Assembly (NCBI GenBank): GCA_963678555.2
Contig: CAXXJA010000001.1
Coordinates: 1-64,000, forward strand
DNA length: 64,000 nucleotides
Reading direction: 5' to 3'
DNA from: SABI01 sp963678555
Lineage (GTDB): Bacteria > Spirochaetota > Spirochaetia > Sphaerochaetales > Sphaerochaetaceae
Of this stretch, positions 8,204 through 15,983 are shown piece by piece (position 1 is the stretch's first letter; every line of letters begins with the position of its first letter). The notes beneath the pieces were generated by a model that was not told where the DNA came from, searched no databases, and saw only the letters and a list, made by a program, of their open reading frames with translations. Position numbers and translations under genes: made by a program.

Positions 8204-9205
8204 TCAAAGACTCTGATACATGTCCTGGAGAGTCCTTCTCAGCTCAGCGAAGTTCCCGGTTACCACTATGGACGAGTCAGGATGGTTCTGTCGGTAGGTG
8301 ATAGCTGCTTGTCCACCTGCGACGATGGTTGTTGATGTAGGCATCATATATCTCAGGTTCTGCAGCTCCTGTTCAAGGGTCTCGGTTCTGAACGGGTAGG
8401 TGATGCTGAGAATAAGAACCTTCGCATCAAGAGCCTGAACGACTGAGGCGATCTCCTCCGCAGGGAGCATCTCTCCGAGAAACTGCGTACGGTACCCTGA
8501 GGAACAGGCCGACACTGTCGCAGCCAGAGTGCCGAGAGTGTGGCGCTGACCTTCCAGAACCGCAGACACTGCCGATGGGGCATGCTCAGGGAGCGTCCGT
8601 GTTATAGAATCGATGAGTGTGACAAGAAAGGCCTCCAGTCGGTAGGTTGCAAGGTGCTCATGGCTGATTCTCATCCTGCCGTCCTGCCATGCGTGGCCGA
8701 TGTCCTTCATGATTAGGGGGATGAGCTGATCAACCACCTCATACCTGCCAAGCTGACGCAGGCTGTTCTGAAGAACCCCGTCCATCTTGTCTGCCTGATA
8801 CTGTTCGAGATGTATCAGAAACCGCTCTGCAGACTTTTTCACCTCTTCAGAGGGGTCTGAGAGAGCATCCTTCCCTGGCGCCGGCGCGCTGGTACTGGCA
8901 TCGAACCCTGCTTGGTGAACCATTTTTTCTGATGGTGCAGCGTTCCCATCCTGCTCGATGTACTGCAGGAGGATTTCATCCGGGACCGTCGCCAGCTGAC
9001 TGATCGTCCTGCCGGTGCGAAGTGCACGGGCAAGAAGTGTCAGACGGGCAATGTCCTTCTCCGAATAGAGACGACGTCCGTTTCCGTTTCTTGCGGGTTC
9101 TACCAGGGAATACCGGTCTTCCCATTTCCTCAGCACATGCGCTGATATCCCTGTGCGCCTCTGTACTACCGCTATCGGATGTATCTTTTCCTCATCAGTA
9201 CTCAT
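8204..9205 (-). CDS. CarH/LitR-type MerR regulator with cobalamin-binding domain (333 aa)
   Basis: The frame extends upstream to 9328, but ATG 9205 is chosen because the MerR domain begins directly after it (MSTDEEKIHPIAVVQRRTGI) and promoter elements lie just upstream. Residues 8-75 form the MerR helix-turn-helix and wing (HVLRKWEDRYSLVEPARN). Residues 120-205 form the helical cap domain; WQDGRMRISHEH (W173, E183, H184) is the W-x9-EH motif that contacts adenosylcobalamin in light-sensing CarH/LitR proteins. Residues 210-330 are the Rossmann-type B12 domain, with H222 in GQRHTLG at the E/DxHxxG position (Gln replaces the acidic residue). Expected role: in the dark the AdoCbl form represses, light releases it. 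The divergent fasciclin gene is a likely target along with its own promoter. Confidence 0.85.
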   Translation of the reverse strand: MSTDEEKIHPIAVVQRRTGISAHVLRKWEDRYSLVEPARNGNGRRLYSEKDIARLTLLARALRTGRTISQLATVPDEILLQYIEQDGNAAPSEKMVHQAGFDASTSAPAPGKDALSDPSEEVKKSAERFLIHLEQYQADKMDGVLQNSLRQLGRYEVVDQLIPLIMKDIGHAWQDGRMRISHEHLATYRLEAFLVTLIDSITRTLPEHAPSAVSAVLEGQRHTLGTLAATVSACSSGYRTQFLGEMLPAEEIASVVQALDAKVLILSITYPFRTETLEQELQNLRYMMPTSTTIVAGGQAAITYRQNHPDSSIVVTGNFAELRRTLQDMYQSL

Positions 9206-9211
9206 GCTGAA

Positions 9212-9240
9212 ACTATCGCATAGGATCTCTATGCAGTCAA
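9212..9240 (-). promoter_or_regulatory. Promoter of the CarH/LitR-type gene with palindromic operator in the spacer
   Basis: On the minus strand TTGACT (9240-9235) and GATAGT (9217-9212) are separated by exactly 17 bases, and the entire spacer is the palindrome GCATAGAGATCCTATGC (6-bp arms). The -10 box ends six bases before the ATG and no Shine-Dalgarno sequence is present, so the transcript is probably leaderless. The operator position fits autorepression. Confidence 0.6.
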
Positions 9241-9504
9241 CATGTCTTTGCTTTGTCAATCTATTGTCTAATATAAGTCGTAATAATTTTAGAATAATTG
9301 TAAAAATATATTGACGATAGTTAGACACTTTCGTATGTTCGGTACAGATGATATACAGCAGATGCTGGATATTTGAATGGAATCAGTGCTGGGGAACAGT
9401 ACTGATGAGAGCAGGATCAGGAACAGAGTGATGGATAGGCATCACAGGACATGCTGGGTACAGATACAAACATTGTTCTGATGAACAGAGAAAGGAGAGA
9501 AACG

Positions 9505-10410
9505 ATGAAAAAGTTTGGTATGATGGTACTGATGAGCGTTCTGGCACTTTCTGCAGTGATGGGTGCAGGCGTGCGGGAATCTGACGCGATGGCTGAACCG
9601 ACTATTGTTGATATAGCTGCCTCAGATGGACGTTTTACGACACTGGTAGCTGCCCTTCAGGCTGCAGACCTTGTAGGGACGCTGCAGGGTGAGGGACCTT
9701 TTACCGTGTTCGCACCGACCGATGATGCGTTTGCGAAACTGCCTGCAGGTGCGGTGGAGGCCCTTCTCGCAGATATTCCTTCACTGACTGATATTCTTCT
9801 GTACCATGTGGTCGCAGGTGAGGTGATGGCTTCTGATGTCGTGGGGCTTTCGTCGGCAGAAGCAGCGAACGGAAAGAGTATTGATATCAGGGTTGAAAAC
9901 AGCAGTGTGATGCTCAATGATGCAAAGGTGATTATCACTGATATTAAGGCACGCAACGGAGTCATCCATGTGATTGACACAGTACTGCTCCCTCCCGCTG
10001 ATATGCCGAGCATTGCACAGATAGCTGCGGGTGACGGAAGATTCACAACCCTGGTGGCGGCTCTTGGTGCAGCAGGTCTGGTAGATACTCTGGATTCTGA
10101 GGGACCGTTTACGGTACTTGCTCCCACAGATGATGCATTCGCGAAGCTTCCCGCAGGAACAGTGGAAGCTCTTCTGGCAGATATTCCGACACTCACAGAT
10201 ATTCTTCTGTATCATGTGATTCCGGGAAAGATCATGGCATCAGACGTGATGGCTTTCGCTTCACAGGGCACAGCCAACGGAGATGATGTAATACTGACGA
10301 TGACAGGTGGCAGTGTGAAGATAAACGGAGCACAAGTGATCATGGCAGATATTGAAGCTGAAAATGGAGTGATTCATGTCATTGACACTGTTATACTTCC
10401 TCCCCAGTGA
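9505..10410 (+). CDS. Exported tandem fasciclin (FAS1) protein (301 aa)
   Basis: ATG 9505 is chosen over the upstream frame start at 9451 because AAAGGAGAG lies eight bases before it and the signal peptide MKKFGMMVLMSVLALSAVMG begins there. Two FAS1 domains follow, about residues 36-165 and 175-300, each with the canonical signatures DGRFTTLVAAL, GPFTVFAPTDDAFAKLP (second copy VLAPTDDAF), LTDILLYHV and NGVIHVIDTVLLPP. The two domains are very similar, suggesting a recent duplication. FAS1 proteins mediate adhesion at the cell surface or bind small lipophilic molecules. It is divergent from the B12-dependent light regulator, which hints at light or cobalamin control. Confidence 0.9.
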   Translation: MKKFGMMVLMSVLALSAVMGAGVRESDAMAEPTIVDIAASDGRFTTLVAALQAADLVGTLQGEGPFTVFAPTDDAFAKLPAGAVEALLADIPSLTDILLYHVVAGEVMASDVVGLSSAEAANGKSIDIRVENSSVMLNDAKVIITDIKARNGVIHVIDTVLLPPADMPSIAQIAAGDGRFTTLVAALGAAGLVDTLDSEGPFTVLAPTDDAFAKLPAGTVEALLADIPTLTDILLYHVIPGKIMASDVMAFASQGTANGDDVILTMTGGSVKINGAQVIMADIEAENGVIHVIDTVILPPQ

Positions 10411-10452
10411 CGGATGAACATGAATGATTGAGTGATGTGTGTATAGCAACTT

Positions 10453-10485
10453 GAGCCGGTCGTGCAGTCGACCGGCTCTTCTTGT
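10453..10485 (+). terminator. Intrinsic terminator of the fasciclin gene
   Basis: GAGCCGGTCG and CGACCGGCTC form a perfect 10-bp stem around TGCAGT, followed by TTCTTGT. It lies 42 bases past the stop. Confidence 0.8.
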
Positions 10486-10562
10486 CAGCCTAAGGGACTG
10501 ATGAAAGGGAGATGGAGAATGATAACAATCCATCACTCGCAGGAGCCTTGCACATCAACACA

Positions 10563-10593
10563 ATTACCGGCCAGAGGCTGACTGTCCGGTAAT
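10563..10593. terminator. Second hairpin between fasciclin and DUF285 genes
   Basis: ATTACCGG pairs with CCGGTAAT across 15 bases, followed on the plus strand by CTGATTTCTTG. It may terminate the minus-strand DUF285 gene or back up the fasciclin terminator. Confidence 0.4.
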
Positions 10594-10673
10594 CTGATTT
10601 CTTGTATCACCCCATCTCCATCCTGACCTGTCAGGGTATGGTAATGTTGTCACTATGAAGGTGGTGAAAAGCA

Positions 10674-11660
10674 TTATGAAAATGAGGGGCGTTCTGATAC
10701 AAGCCAGGAACCGTTATTGCTGAAGTTATTAGACACTGTAACATTGGTCACATCCCAACCAGATAGATCTTGCCGGAACACCTCTGCTTCAAAAAACATG
10801 GTACCCATGTTCGTCACAGACGAGGTATCCCATCCAGAGATGTCTTGATTGAACGTGTCTGTATCTTGGAACATTGACTGCATATCCGTCACGCTGCTCG
10901 TATCCCAGGAGCCGATATCCTGATTGAAAGCAGATGCATGGATGAACATATCACTCATATCAGTCACGTTGCTGACATTCCAGTCTGAGATATCCCCATT
11001 GAACGCCTGCGCATTATTGAACATGCCGTTCATATCCACGACACTGCTGACATCCCATGAGTTAAGATTCTGATTGAACGCTCCTGCACTATCGAACATC
11101 CCTATCATGTTCGTCACACTGTTCGTATCCCAGGAGCCGATATCCTGATCGAATGATTGCGCACTGTTGAACATCCCTCTCATGCTTGTCACATTACCGG
11201 TGTCCCAATCGGTGATATTACCATTGAAGTCAAATGCATTATTAAACAGCCAAGACATATCAGTTACGTTACTGGTATCCCAATCATTCAAATCCTGATC
11301 GAATGATTGTGCGTTATTGAACATCTGATTCATATCCGTAACGTTGCCGGTATCCCAGGAGCCGATATCCTGATTGAAACTACGTGCCTCTTCGAACATG
11401 TGAGACATGTCCGTCACACTGCTGGTATCCCAGCCAGAAATATCCTGATTGAAATCAGGGTTCCCATTGAATACGTAGCTCATATCAGAAATCTGTGAGG
11501 TGTTTACATCCGTTACATCCTCATCAGCATTTATCATTGCAATGAGTTGAGCGCGGGTAAGAGGAGGTTCCCCTTCCTCAGGTGATACGGAACAGCTGCC
11601 AAGTAACAGGATGATTGCAGTGAAACTACAGATGCTTACAATAATCTTCGACCGGTTCAT
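10674..11660 (-). CDS. BspA-like lipoprotein with DUF285 repeats (328 aa)
   Basis: Start at ATG 11660 with GGAAGGAGAAG upstream. Residues 1-23 are a lipoprotein signal (ILLLGSC lipobox, Cys 23). After a short Pro/Glu linker, residues about 55-315 contain ten tandem 25-residue repeats built on W-D-x-S/G-x-V-T-D-M-x-x-M-F-x-x-A-x-x-F-N-Q-D-I, the DUF285 (bacterial surface protein, BspA-like) unit. Such proteins sit on the cell surface and are often linked to adhesion. The last repeat is followed by a short non-repetitive end. No operon partner is evident; the repeat DNA is itself prone to expansion and contraction. Confidence 0.88.
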   Translation of the reverse strand: MNRSKIIVSICSFTAIILLLGSCSVSPEEGEPPLTRAQLIAMINADEDVTDVNTSQISDMSYVFNGNPDFNQDISGWDTSSVTDMSHMFEEARSFNQDIGSWDTGNVTDMNQMFNNAQSFDQDLNDWDTSNVTDMSWLFNNAFDFNGNITDWDTGNVTSMRGMFNSAQSFDQDIGSWDTNSVTNMIGMFDSAGAFNQNLNSWDVSSVVDMNGMFNNAQAFNGDISDWNVSNVTDMSDMFIHASAFNQDIGSWDTSSVTDMQSMFQDTDTFNQDISGWDTSSVTNMGTMFFEAEVFRQDLSGWDVTNVTVSNNFSNNGSWLVSERPSFS

Positions 11661-11814
11661 AACATTTCTTCTCCTTCCTGTAATGCCTTAATGTCAACAT
11701 GTACTATCCCTGCCCTCAACTACAAATCCAGAGTAAAGATATGATCGTTTTTCCTGTAGACAGGCAAATTCTGTCACCCTGAAAAGGGGATGTTTTCGCT
11801 CGTTCAATGACCCG

Positions 11815-12008
11815 ATACTAAGCAGGTGGTAACGGAAAGTGAGAAGTTTTCTGCTGTCCAGATACCTCACCCTGTGCATCGATTAAGAGAGTCTGATGCA
11901 TGAGGTGATTCTACACTCCGGAACAGGGCACACTGTGTGTTACGATGCCTCGACTCGGTTTCTGCCGGCACTCCTGGCGAGGTAGAGGTGGTCATCCGCT
12001 CTCTCATA
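11815..12008 (-). pseudogene. Remnant of a diguanylate cyclase 3' end and its downstream region
   Basis: On the minus strand 12008-11939 reads LYERADDHLYLARSAGRNRV then EAS and a stop, which is the C-terminus of a GGDEF domain. It aligns with the end of the intact cyclase gene at 21430-21500 (LFKRADDNLYLAKRTGRNRV, EAS, stop). Similarity continues downstream: both loci share the peptide DAQGEVSG-Q-TSH in another frame (here about 11815-11880). Upstream of 12008 the match ends abruptly near the transposon. This is a fragment left by duplication and deletion. The rest of 11661-12054 holds no supported gene; a perfect 8-bp hairpin, AAGTAAGC and GCTTACTT, is at 12013-12034. Confidence 0.7.
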
Positions 12009-12054
12009 CAGGAAGTAAGCATGTGAGCTTACTTGAGGAATTTTCATATACGGG

Positions 12055-12087
12055 TTAGTTACAGCGTGTGTGTAAATATGTAAGTGT
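12055..12087. repeat. Left 33-bp direct repeat flanking the four-gene transposon
   Basis: Identical over 33 bases to 14914-14946 (begins TTAGTTACAG, ends GTAAGTGT). A further 14 bases on its left match the right copy with three differences. Interpreted as a long target duplication or as recombination-derived repeats. Confidence 0.75.
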
Positions 12088-12116
12088 GTAGCCCGTAAAT
12101 GATTTTTTCCTCCTAC

Positions 12117-12302
12117 CTACAACAGTCTCTCCAGAGCATTGCGTGTTCTGACTGGCTGTTTCTCCCAAGCTCGAACTACGTTTGTTGAAGCGTATTCGAG
12201 CTCGTATCTCAGGTTCTCCAAGAGAAGATCATACTCCTCTCTGGAGAAAACCTGGTCTTCACATAGCCTATCGAAATCAACAGGTTTCCACTTGTTTCTC
12301 AT
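12117..12302 (-). CDS. Small transposon-borne protein (61 aa)
   Basis: ATG 12302 has a good ribosome site (TGAGGTGAGTT). The 61-residue product (MRNKWKPVDFDRLCEDQVFS, ending RNALERLL) is charged and helical, without membrane segments. It is the last gene of the transposon operon, 50 bases after the 100-residue gene. Function unknown; an accessory role in transposition or a passenger is possible. Confidence 0.5.
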   Translation of the reverse strand: MRNKWKPVDFDRLCEDQVFSREEYDLLLENLRYELEYASTNVVRAWEKQPVRTRNALERLL

Positions 12303-12352
12303 AACTCACCTCAGAGTAATCCGGAAGTAAGGGCGGGGCAGAGCCCTGCCCA

Positions 12353-12655
12353 TCACCCGCATCCCATTGTCTCCATCCACCAATTCCTGATGAGCTGGTC
12401 TCGCTGGTCCCGGTAATCGGCAAGACACCCATCCCACACGGAGTCCGGCAGGGCCCGCAGGTGTCCACTGTGGTCTGTGATGTAGCGTCGCACCCAGGAG
12501 GAGATGATGTCTCCATCACTATCTGCCACAATCTCCTGCAGGTTCCTCACCAGCCAATCCTGCTGGTCGACCATAAGAGAGAACAGAAAGGCCAGATCAC
12601 GGTTTTCCTTCGCCGTGAGTCCCGGTGGTTTTGGTACTGTCTTGGTCTTCCTCAT
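12353..12655 (-). CDS. Transposon accessory protein, unknown (100 aa)
   Basis: Its ATG at 12655 overlaps the transposase stop by four bases (ATGA), and AAAGGAGG lies inside the transposase end, so the two are translationally coupled. The protein begins MRKTKTVPKPPGLTAKENRD and is helical and hydrophilic, with many Trp and Asp residues (DQQDWLVRNLQEIVADSDGD, DSVWDGCLADYRDQRDQLIR). No family is recognised. The coupling argues that it is made with the transposase. Confidence 0.6.
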   Translation of the reverse strand: MRKTKTVPKPPGLTAKENRDLAFLFSLMVDQQDWLVRNLQEIVADSDGDIISSWVRRYITDHSGHLRALPDSVWDGCLADYRDQRDQLIRNWWMETMGCG

Positions 12656-14085
12656 GATAGGTATTCCTCCTTTTTATTGGCGATGTGGGTCTGCAGGACT
12701 CGTGGAGTGAGGTAACTTGATCTCCATGGATGATCTACAGCAGGTTTTACCTGCGGCCTCGGTCTTGGGGTCGGCTCAGGATCGAATTCTTTGCTGTGGG
12801 AGCTTCTTTTCGGTATCTCCTTGAGGATGTAGAGCTCTTCTTTTATGCTTGCCAGCAGCCTGTCATCGAAGGTTCTGATGACAAAGACCTTCGTTCCCTT
12901 GGGGAAGAGTCTGGGGTGTTTGGCAGGAAGATCCAGTGACCAGGGCTGGTAGTAGGCGTTATGGTATTTGATGCTGTTCCCTGCATCGACTGTACGTTGA
13001 GAGATGACTGCCAGGATGGTGTTGAGCTCCTCTTCTGAAGGAGCTTTCAGGAAGGTGCTGGTCTGTTCATCTCTTTCATCTTTCAGGGAGAACTGTCCAT
13101 TGAAGGTGTTCAGATAGTCCCACAGGAATGCGTTCGCGTCCTCGATGCTCGTGATGCCGTGACGAGTGAGTTCCACCGGGATTCTACCCTGGAGCGTTTT
13201 GTTCATGCGTTCAACCCTTGCTTTGTGTTGAGGTATTGAGCTTGTCTGAATGTCTATTCCCAGTACTCTGCAGGCTGCAGCGAACTGGGTGAAGGTGTCT
13301 TTCTCCTCATCAGGCTTAGCCCTCTGGCTGTACTCGAAGACTGTCCTCCGGTCGGTTTTGAAGCGGGAGGGGATGCCGTAGCGCGTGAGGATCATGAACA
13401 GCACATGGTAGTAGCCGTTCAATGTCTCCTGGGTGTCAAACCATGCACCGACAACCTCGCTGGTCGCGTCGTCAACAGCAACATGCAGGTGCCACTTACG
13501 TTTCCCCTTTACCCAGACAAGCTCACTTGCATCCATCTGGATGAGTTCACCGAAATACTTACTGCGAGGTCTGCGAGGATGGGCATCGGCGCCATCAATC
13601 ATTCCAAAAGCAGCATTGACTCTCTCACTTTCCGCTTTACTCAGATGCTCCTTTCTGGCTGTCATCCTGAGTTGTTTCTCCATCTTTCTCCTGGTAGCTT
13701 TCTTGGAGCAGGGAGAGACGAAACAGGCCTGTTTCAGGATTGCATGCACCGTTCCGTCGGAGAGGCTGATGCCATGATCCTCTTTGAGGATCTCCATGAA
13801 ATGGGTGAAACTCGCATTACTGTACTTCTCCCTGTACAACCTCTCAACTGTCTTCCTCGTCTCCTGCGGTACTTTTGTCGCAGGCTGGCGCCCTTTGTTG
13901 CGGTGACTGAACAGCGACACATCACCGCTTTCATACCACTTCGTGTACTTCACGAGTGTCTTTCGGGTACATCCGAGCTTCGTTCGGCCCCGTCGTATGG
14001 CCGTGTCGGTACAGCCCAGGTCAACAACTTCCCTGGCTGTGCTGTACTTTTCCAGTTCATGGGGTCTCAGTTCCTTCAGTTCCAT
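12652..14085 (-). CDS. DDE transposase, ISNCY family, IS1202 group (477 aa)
   Basis: ATG 14085 follows GGGAGGTTAGGAGA. Residues about 1-130 carry helix-turn-helix segments (TRKTLVKYTKWYESG and ISLSDGTVHAILKQA). The rve-type core spans about 165-330: ELIQMDASELVWV (first Asp), FKTDRRTVFEYS (second Asp) and HKARVERMNKTLQGR (Glu), all intact. The flanking GADAHPRRPRSKYFGELIQM and GYYHVLFMILTRYGIP are characteristic of the IS1202/ISNCY group. The C-terminal part has a beta-barrel-like region (FPKGTKVFVIRTFDDRL). It appears full length and potentially active. A DUF6431-like gene precedes it by 6 bases. Confidence 0.85.
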   Translation of the reverse strand: MELKELRPHELEKYSTAREVVDLGCTDTAIRRGRTKLGCTRKTLVKYTKWYESGDVSLFSHRNKGRQPATKVPQETRKTVERLYREKYSNASFTHFMEILKEDHGISLSDGTVHAILKQACFVSPCSKKATRRKMEKQLRMTARKEHLSKAESERVNAAFGMIDGADAHPRRPRSKYFGELIQMDASELVWVKGKRKWHLHVAVDDATSEVVGAWFDTQETLNGYYHVLFMILTRYGIPSRFKTDRRTVFEYSQRAKPDEEKDTFTQFAAACRVLGIDIQTSSIPQHKARVERMNKTLQGRIPVELTRHGITSIEDANAFLWDYLNTFNGQFSLKDERDEQTSTFLKAPSEEELNTILAVISQRTVDAGNSIKYHNAYYQPWSLDLPAKHPRLFPKGTKVFVIRTFDDRLLASIKEELYILKEIPKRSSHSKEFDPEPTPRPRPQVKPAVDHPWRSSYLTPRVLQTHIANKKEEYLS

Positions 14086-14091
14086 CTTCTC

Positions 14092-14667
14092 CTAACCTCC
14101 CGGGAGTGGTATGCACCCCCTCTCATCGGTCTCTGTACTCCCATTTCTATGGGTTCTGCACAGATTCCCGCACTCTGAGATGATGGTAATGGTCAGGAGA
14201 TCAAAGAACATGCAAAGGTTGTTAATACCGGCAGAAAATAGATCAAGAATATATCTCAGCCATTCGCCAGCGAGTTTTTCGAGGAATGACTGCAAAGCGG
14301 AAAAGATGGTCTCCTGTGAAATAATATGGTTGACGACCTGCCAGAGATAGTCCACTACGGCCTCAAACATGTTTTTGAACCAGGACTTCCAGTAGTACAT
14401 CGTCCGTTCGCTCGCCAGGGAATAGTCATTCCTACCATCAAGCACGGATTGAATTTCACTGAGGCTGTAATGCTTATTACGCACAACGTCGTGGGGATAG
14501 ATCGTCTTGTACCGGCCTTCTCTCGAACAACGGCCGACGGTGACGCTTGTCGTTTCCTCCGCCGGGCCTTCTTCACTCGTGTACTTTCTGATCCTCGCCC
14601 GCCTGAATCGATACTCAAGTGGACCAAGGCATCTTCCGCATGCGAGTCCGCCGTTGTCCGTATTCAA
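14092..14667 (-). CDS. DUF6431-like zinc-ribbon protein, transposon-associated (191 aa)
   Basis: The frame is open well upstream without an ATG; TTG 14667 is taken as start because the zinc-ribbon begins right after it (CGRC at residues 10-13), but the ribosome site is poor. The first half carries CGRC, then VTVGRCSREGRYKTIYPHDV and NKHYSLSEIQSVLDG, a pattern seen in DUF6431 proteins: a zinc ribbon followed by a Pro-then-KHY motif and a helix-turn-helix. The second half is hydrophobic/helical (FFDLLTITIISECGNL). Such proteins are typically found near transposases and may recognise DNA ends or RNA. It is the first gene of the transposon operon, 6 bases before the transposase. Confidence 0.6.
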   Translation of the reverse strand: MNTDNGGLACGRCLGPLEYRFRRARIRKYTSEEGPAEETTSVTVGRCSREGRYKTIYPHDVVRNKHYSLSEIQSVLDGRNDYSLASERTMYYWKSWFKNMFEAVVDYLWQVVNHIISQETIFSALQSFLEKLAGEWLRYILDLFSAGINNLCMFFDLLTITIISECGNLCRTHRNGSTETDERGCIPLPGG

Positions 14668-14913
14668 GGATGGATGGTTGGTCTCTTGAATTGAATCCGC
14701 TTCGATGGTACTGTTGCTATACTGTTTTTGGTGGAGAGGGAGTTTTTGCCGGGTCCAACCAACAAAGGGACTTCCTCTTCACTTCTCCTTTAGGGAAAGA
14801 GCCTTCACCTCAGAACCTCTCACTCCCTTTTACTTATCTATTCATTAAACCACACTTCTTTCTCCTACAGGAAATAATCATTTGAGATAAGATTGGGATT
14901 TTTCTTATTCGGT
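14668..14913. other. Right arm of the transposon, no gene
   Basis: AT-rich non-coding DNA from the upstream side of the transposon operon to its right tip. It should hold the operon promoter on the minus strand, but no box stood out. Confidence 0.35.
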
Positions 14914-14946
14914 TTAGTTACAGCGTGTGTGTAAATATGTAAGTGT
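14914..14946. repeat. Right 33-bp direct repeat, overlapping the lacI-family promoter
   Basis: Identical to 12055-12087. Its last bases belong to the LacI operator at 14938-14951, so the left copy carries only half an operator, which shows which side is original. Confidence 0.75.
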
Positions 14947-14974
14947 TTACAATATGTGTGTTGAACACTATACT
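14938..14974 (+). promoter_or_regulatory. Promoter and operator of the LacI-family gene
   Basis: TTTACA (14946-14951) and TATACT (14969-14974) are 17 bases apart. The palindrome TGTAAGTGTTTACA (14938-14951) overlaps the -35 box and resembles a second site before the sugar operon (16012-16025), so both are likely bound by this regulator. The -10 box ends seven bases before the ATG and no ribosome site is present, implying a leaderless mRNA. Confidence 0.6.
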
Positions 14975-14981
14975 CGTTACT

Positions 14982-15965
14982 ATGAAACCGACAATACATG
15001 ATGTAGCCCGGCTCTCTGGCGTCTCAACCGGGACGGTGAGCAGGGTGTTAAACAATAAACCTTCTGTAAACCCGATTACGAGAGAACGGGTGAAGTCCGT
15101 CGTGAAACAGTTGGGGTACGTTCCGGAGTCTGCAGCCAGAGACCTTTCAACAGGTAATCGTCTGACTATAGGCATTCACCTTGCCGAGGGTACTCATCGG
15201 CTGACCCCATTCTCACTTCTGTTTTTCCAGGCAGTCATGAGAAAGACTCTGGGGATCGAATCAAGAGTAGTGGATCTTCCTTCGAAGTCAGATGGACTGC
15301 CGGTAACCAATGTTGACGGGATGATCCTGCTTGGGGCTCATAAGGGTGACCCTCGGATAGAATATCTTGAATCTCAACAGATTCCCTATGTTCTGGTGGG
15401 ACACGATATAGGAAGGTGCTGGGTTGCCCCGGATGATTATGACGGTGGACGTCAAGTGGCAAAGTACCTTACCGATTGCGGACACAAGCATATTCTGTTT
15501 GTCTCTTTCAGGCTTGACTTTCAGAATATCATGGATCGTCTCAGGGGGTTTTCCGATATGCTGGAAAGTGTCGGGTGCACGTTATCCGATTCCCAGATTA
15601 TCAGTGAGGTGGATACACCTCTGGATGCTTACAGAAAATTTTCGATATTTATCAGGGAGCATCCCGAAGAGATGGAGCGGACTACAGCAGTGTTTGCCTG
15701 TTCTGATGAGATTGCGGTTGGTGTAAAGGCAGCCTTGCAGGATAACGGGTACAGTATTCCCAGGGATGTCTCCCTTGTCGGTTTTGATGACATGCCTGAA
15801 CTTTCAGACGGTCTCACGACAGTCCATCAGGATATTCCCACAATCGCATCCATTGCGATTGAACTGCTTCATGATCAGATTTTGGGAAAGGCCCCCGGGA
15901 CAAGAATTCTGCCAGTACAACTTGTTGTCAGACGGAGTACAGGTATAAATCTACATAGTAAATAG
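14982..15965 (+). CDS. LacI-family transcriptional regulator (327 aa)
   Basis: ATG 14982 is chosen over the frame start at 14943 because the family begins at MKPTIHDVARLSGVSTGTVS, the LacI helix-turn-helix with its hinge helix ending near residue 58 (VPESAARDLSTGNR). Residues about 60-327 form the periplasmic-binding-like effector domain (DGMILLGAHKGDPR, TTAVFACSDEIAVGVKAALQ, VSLVGFDDMPELSDGLTTVH). The usual role is sugar-responsive repression. It lies 78 bases before a sugar ABC operon in the same direction, and similar palindromes lie before itself and that operon. A transposon sits immediately upstream of its promoter. Confidence 0.92.
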   Translation: MKPTIHDVARLSGVSTGTVSRVLNNKPSVNPITRERVKSVVKQLGYVPESAARDLSTGNRLTIGIHLAEGTHRLTPFSLLFFQAVMRKTLGIESRVVDLPSKSDGLPVTNVDGMILLGAHKGDPRIEYLESQQIPYVLVGHDIGRCWVAPDDYDGGRQVAKYLTDCGHKHILFVSFRLDFQNIMDRLRGFSDMLESVGCTLSDSQIISEVDTPLDAYRKFSIFIREHPEEMERTTAVFACSDEIAVGVKAALQDNGYSIPRDVSLVGFDDMPELSDGLTTVHQDIPTIASIAIELLHDQILGKAPGTRILPVQLVVRRSTGINLHSK

Positions 15966-15983
15966 GGTTCATATATTTTCTAT

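Larger units (their letters stand above)
12088..14913 (-). mobile_element. Four-gene ISNCY/IS1202-type transposon between 33-bp repeats
   Basis: The segment between the direct repeats holds, in transcription order on the minus strand, a DUF6431-like zinc-ribbon gene, a DDE transposase and two small genes, tightly packed and partly overlapping. Its tips are weakly inverted: left CCCGTAAATGATTTTTTCC against right (complement) ACCGAATAAGAAAAATCCC. Some members of the IS1202 group are reported to make unusually long target duplications, which would fit the 33-bp repeats (family knowledge from memory). Exact ends are uncertain by a few bases. Confidence 0.65.

Noticed and set aside
10698..11500. 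Regular repeat pattern that could be mistaken for a CRISPR array or satellite
   Set aside because: The repeats are about 75 bp, in frame, and encode DUF285 units with variable third positions.
13405..14178. 257-codon plus-strand frame across the transposase
   Set aside because: Antisense to an intact DDE transposase with all catalytic residues; composition is that of a shadow.
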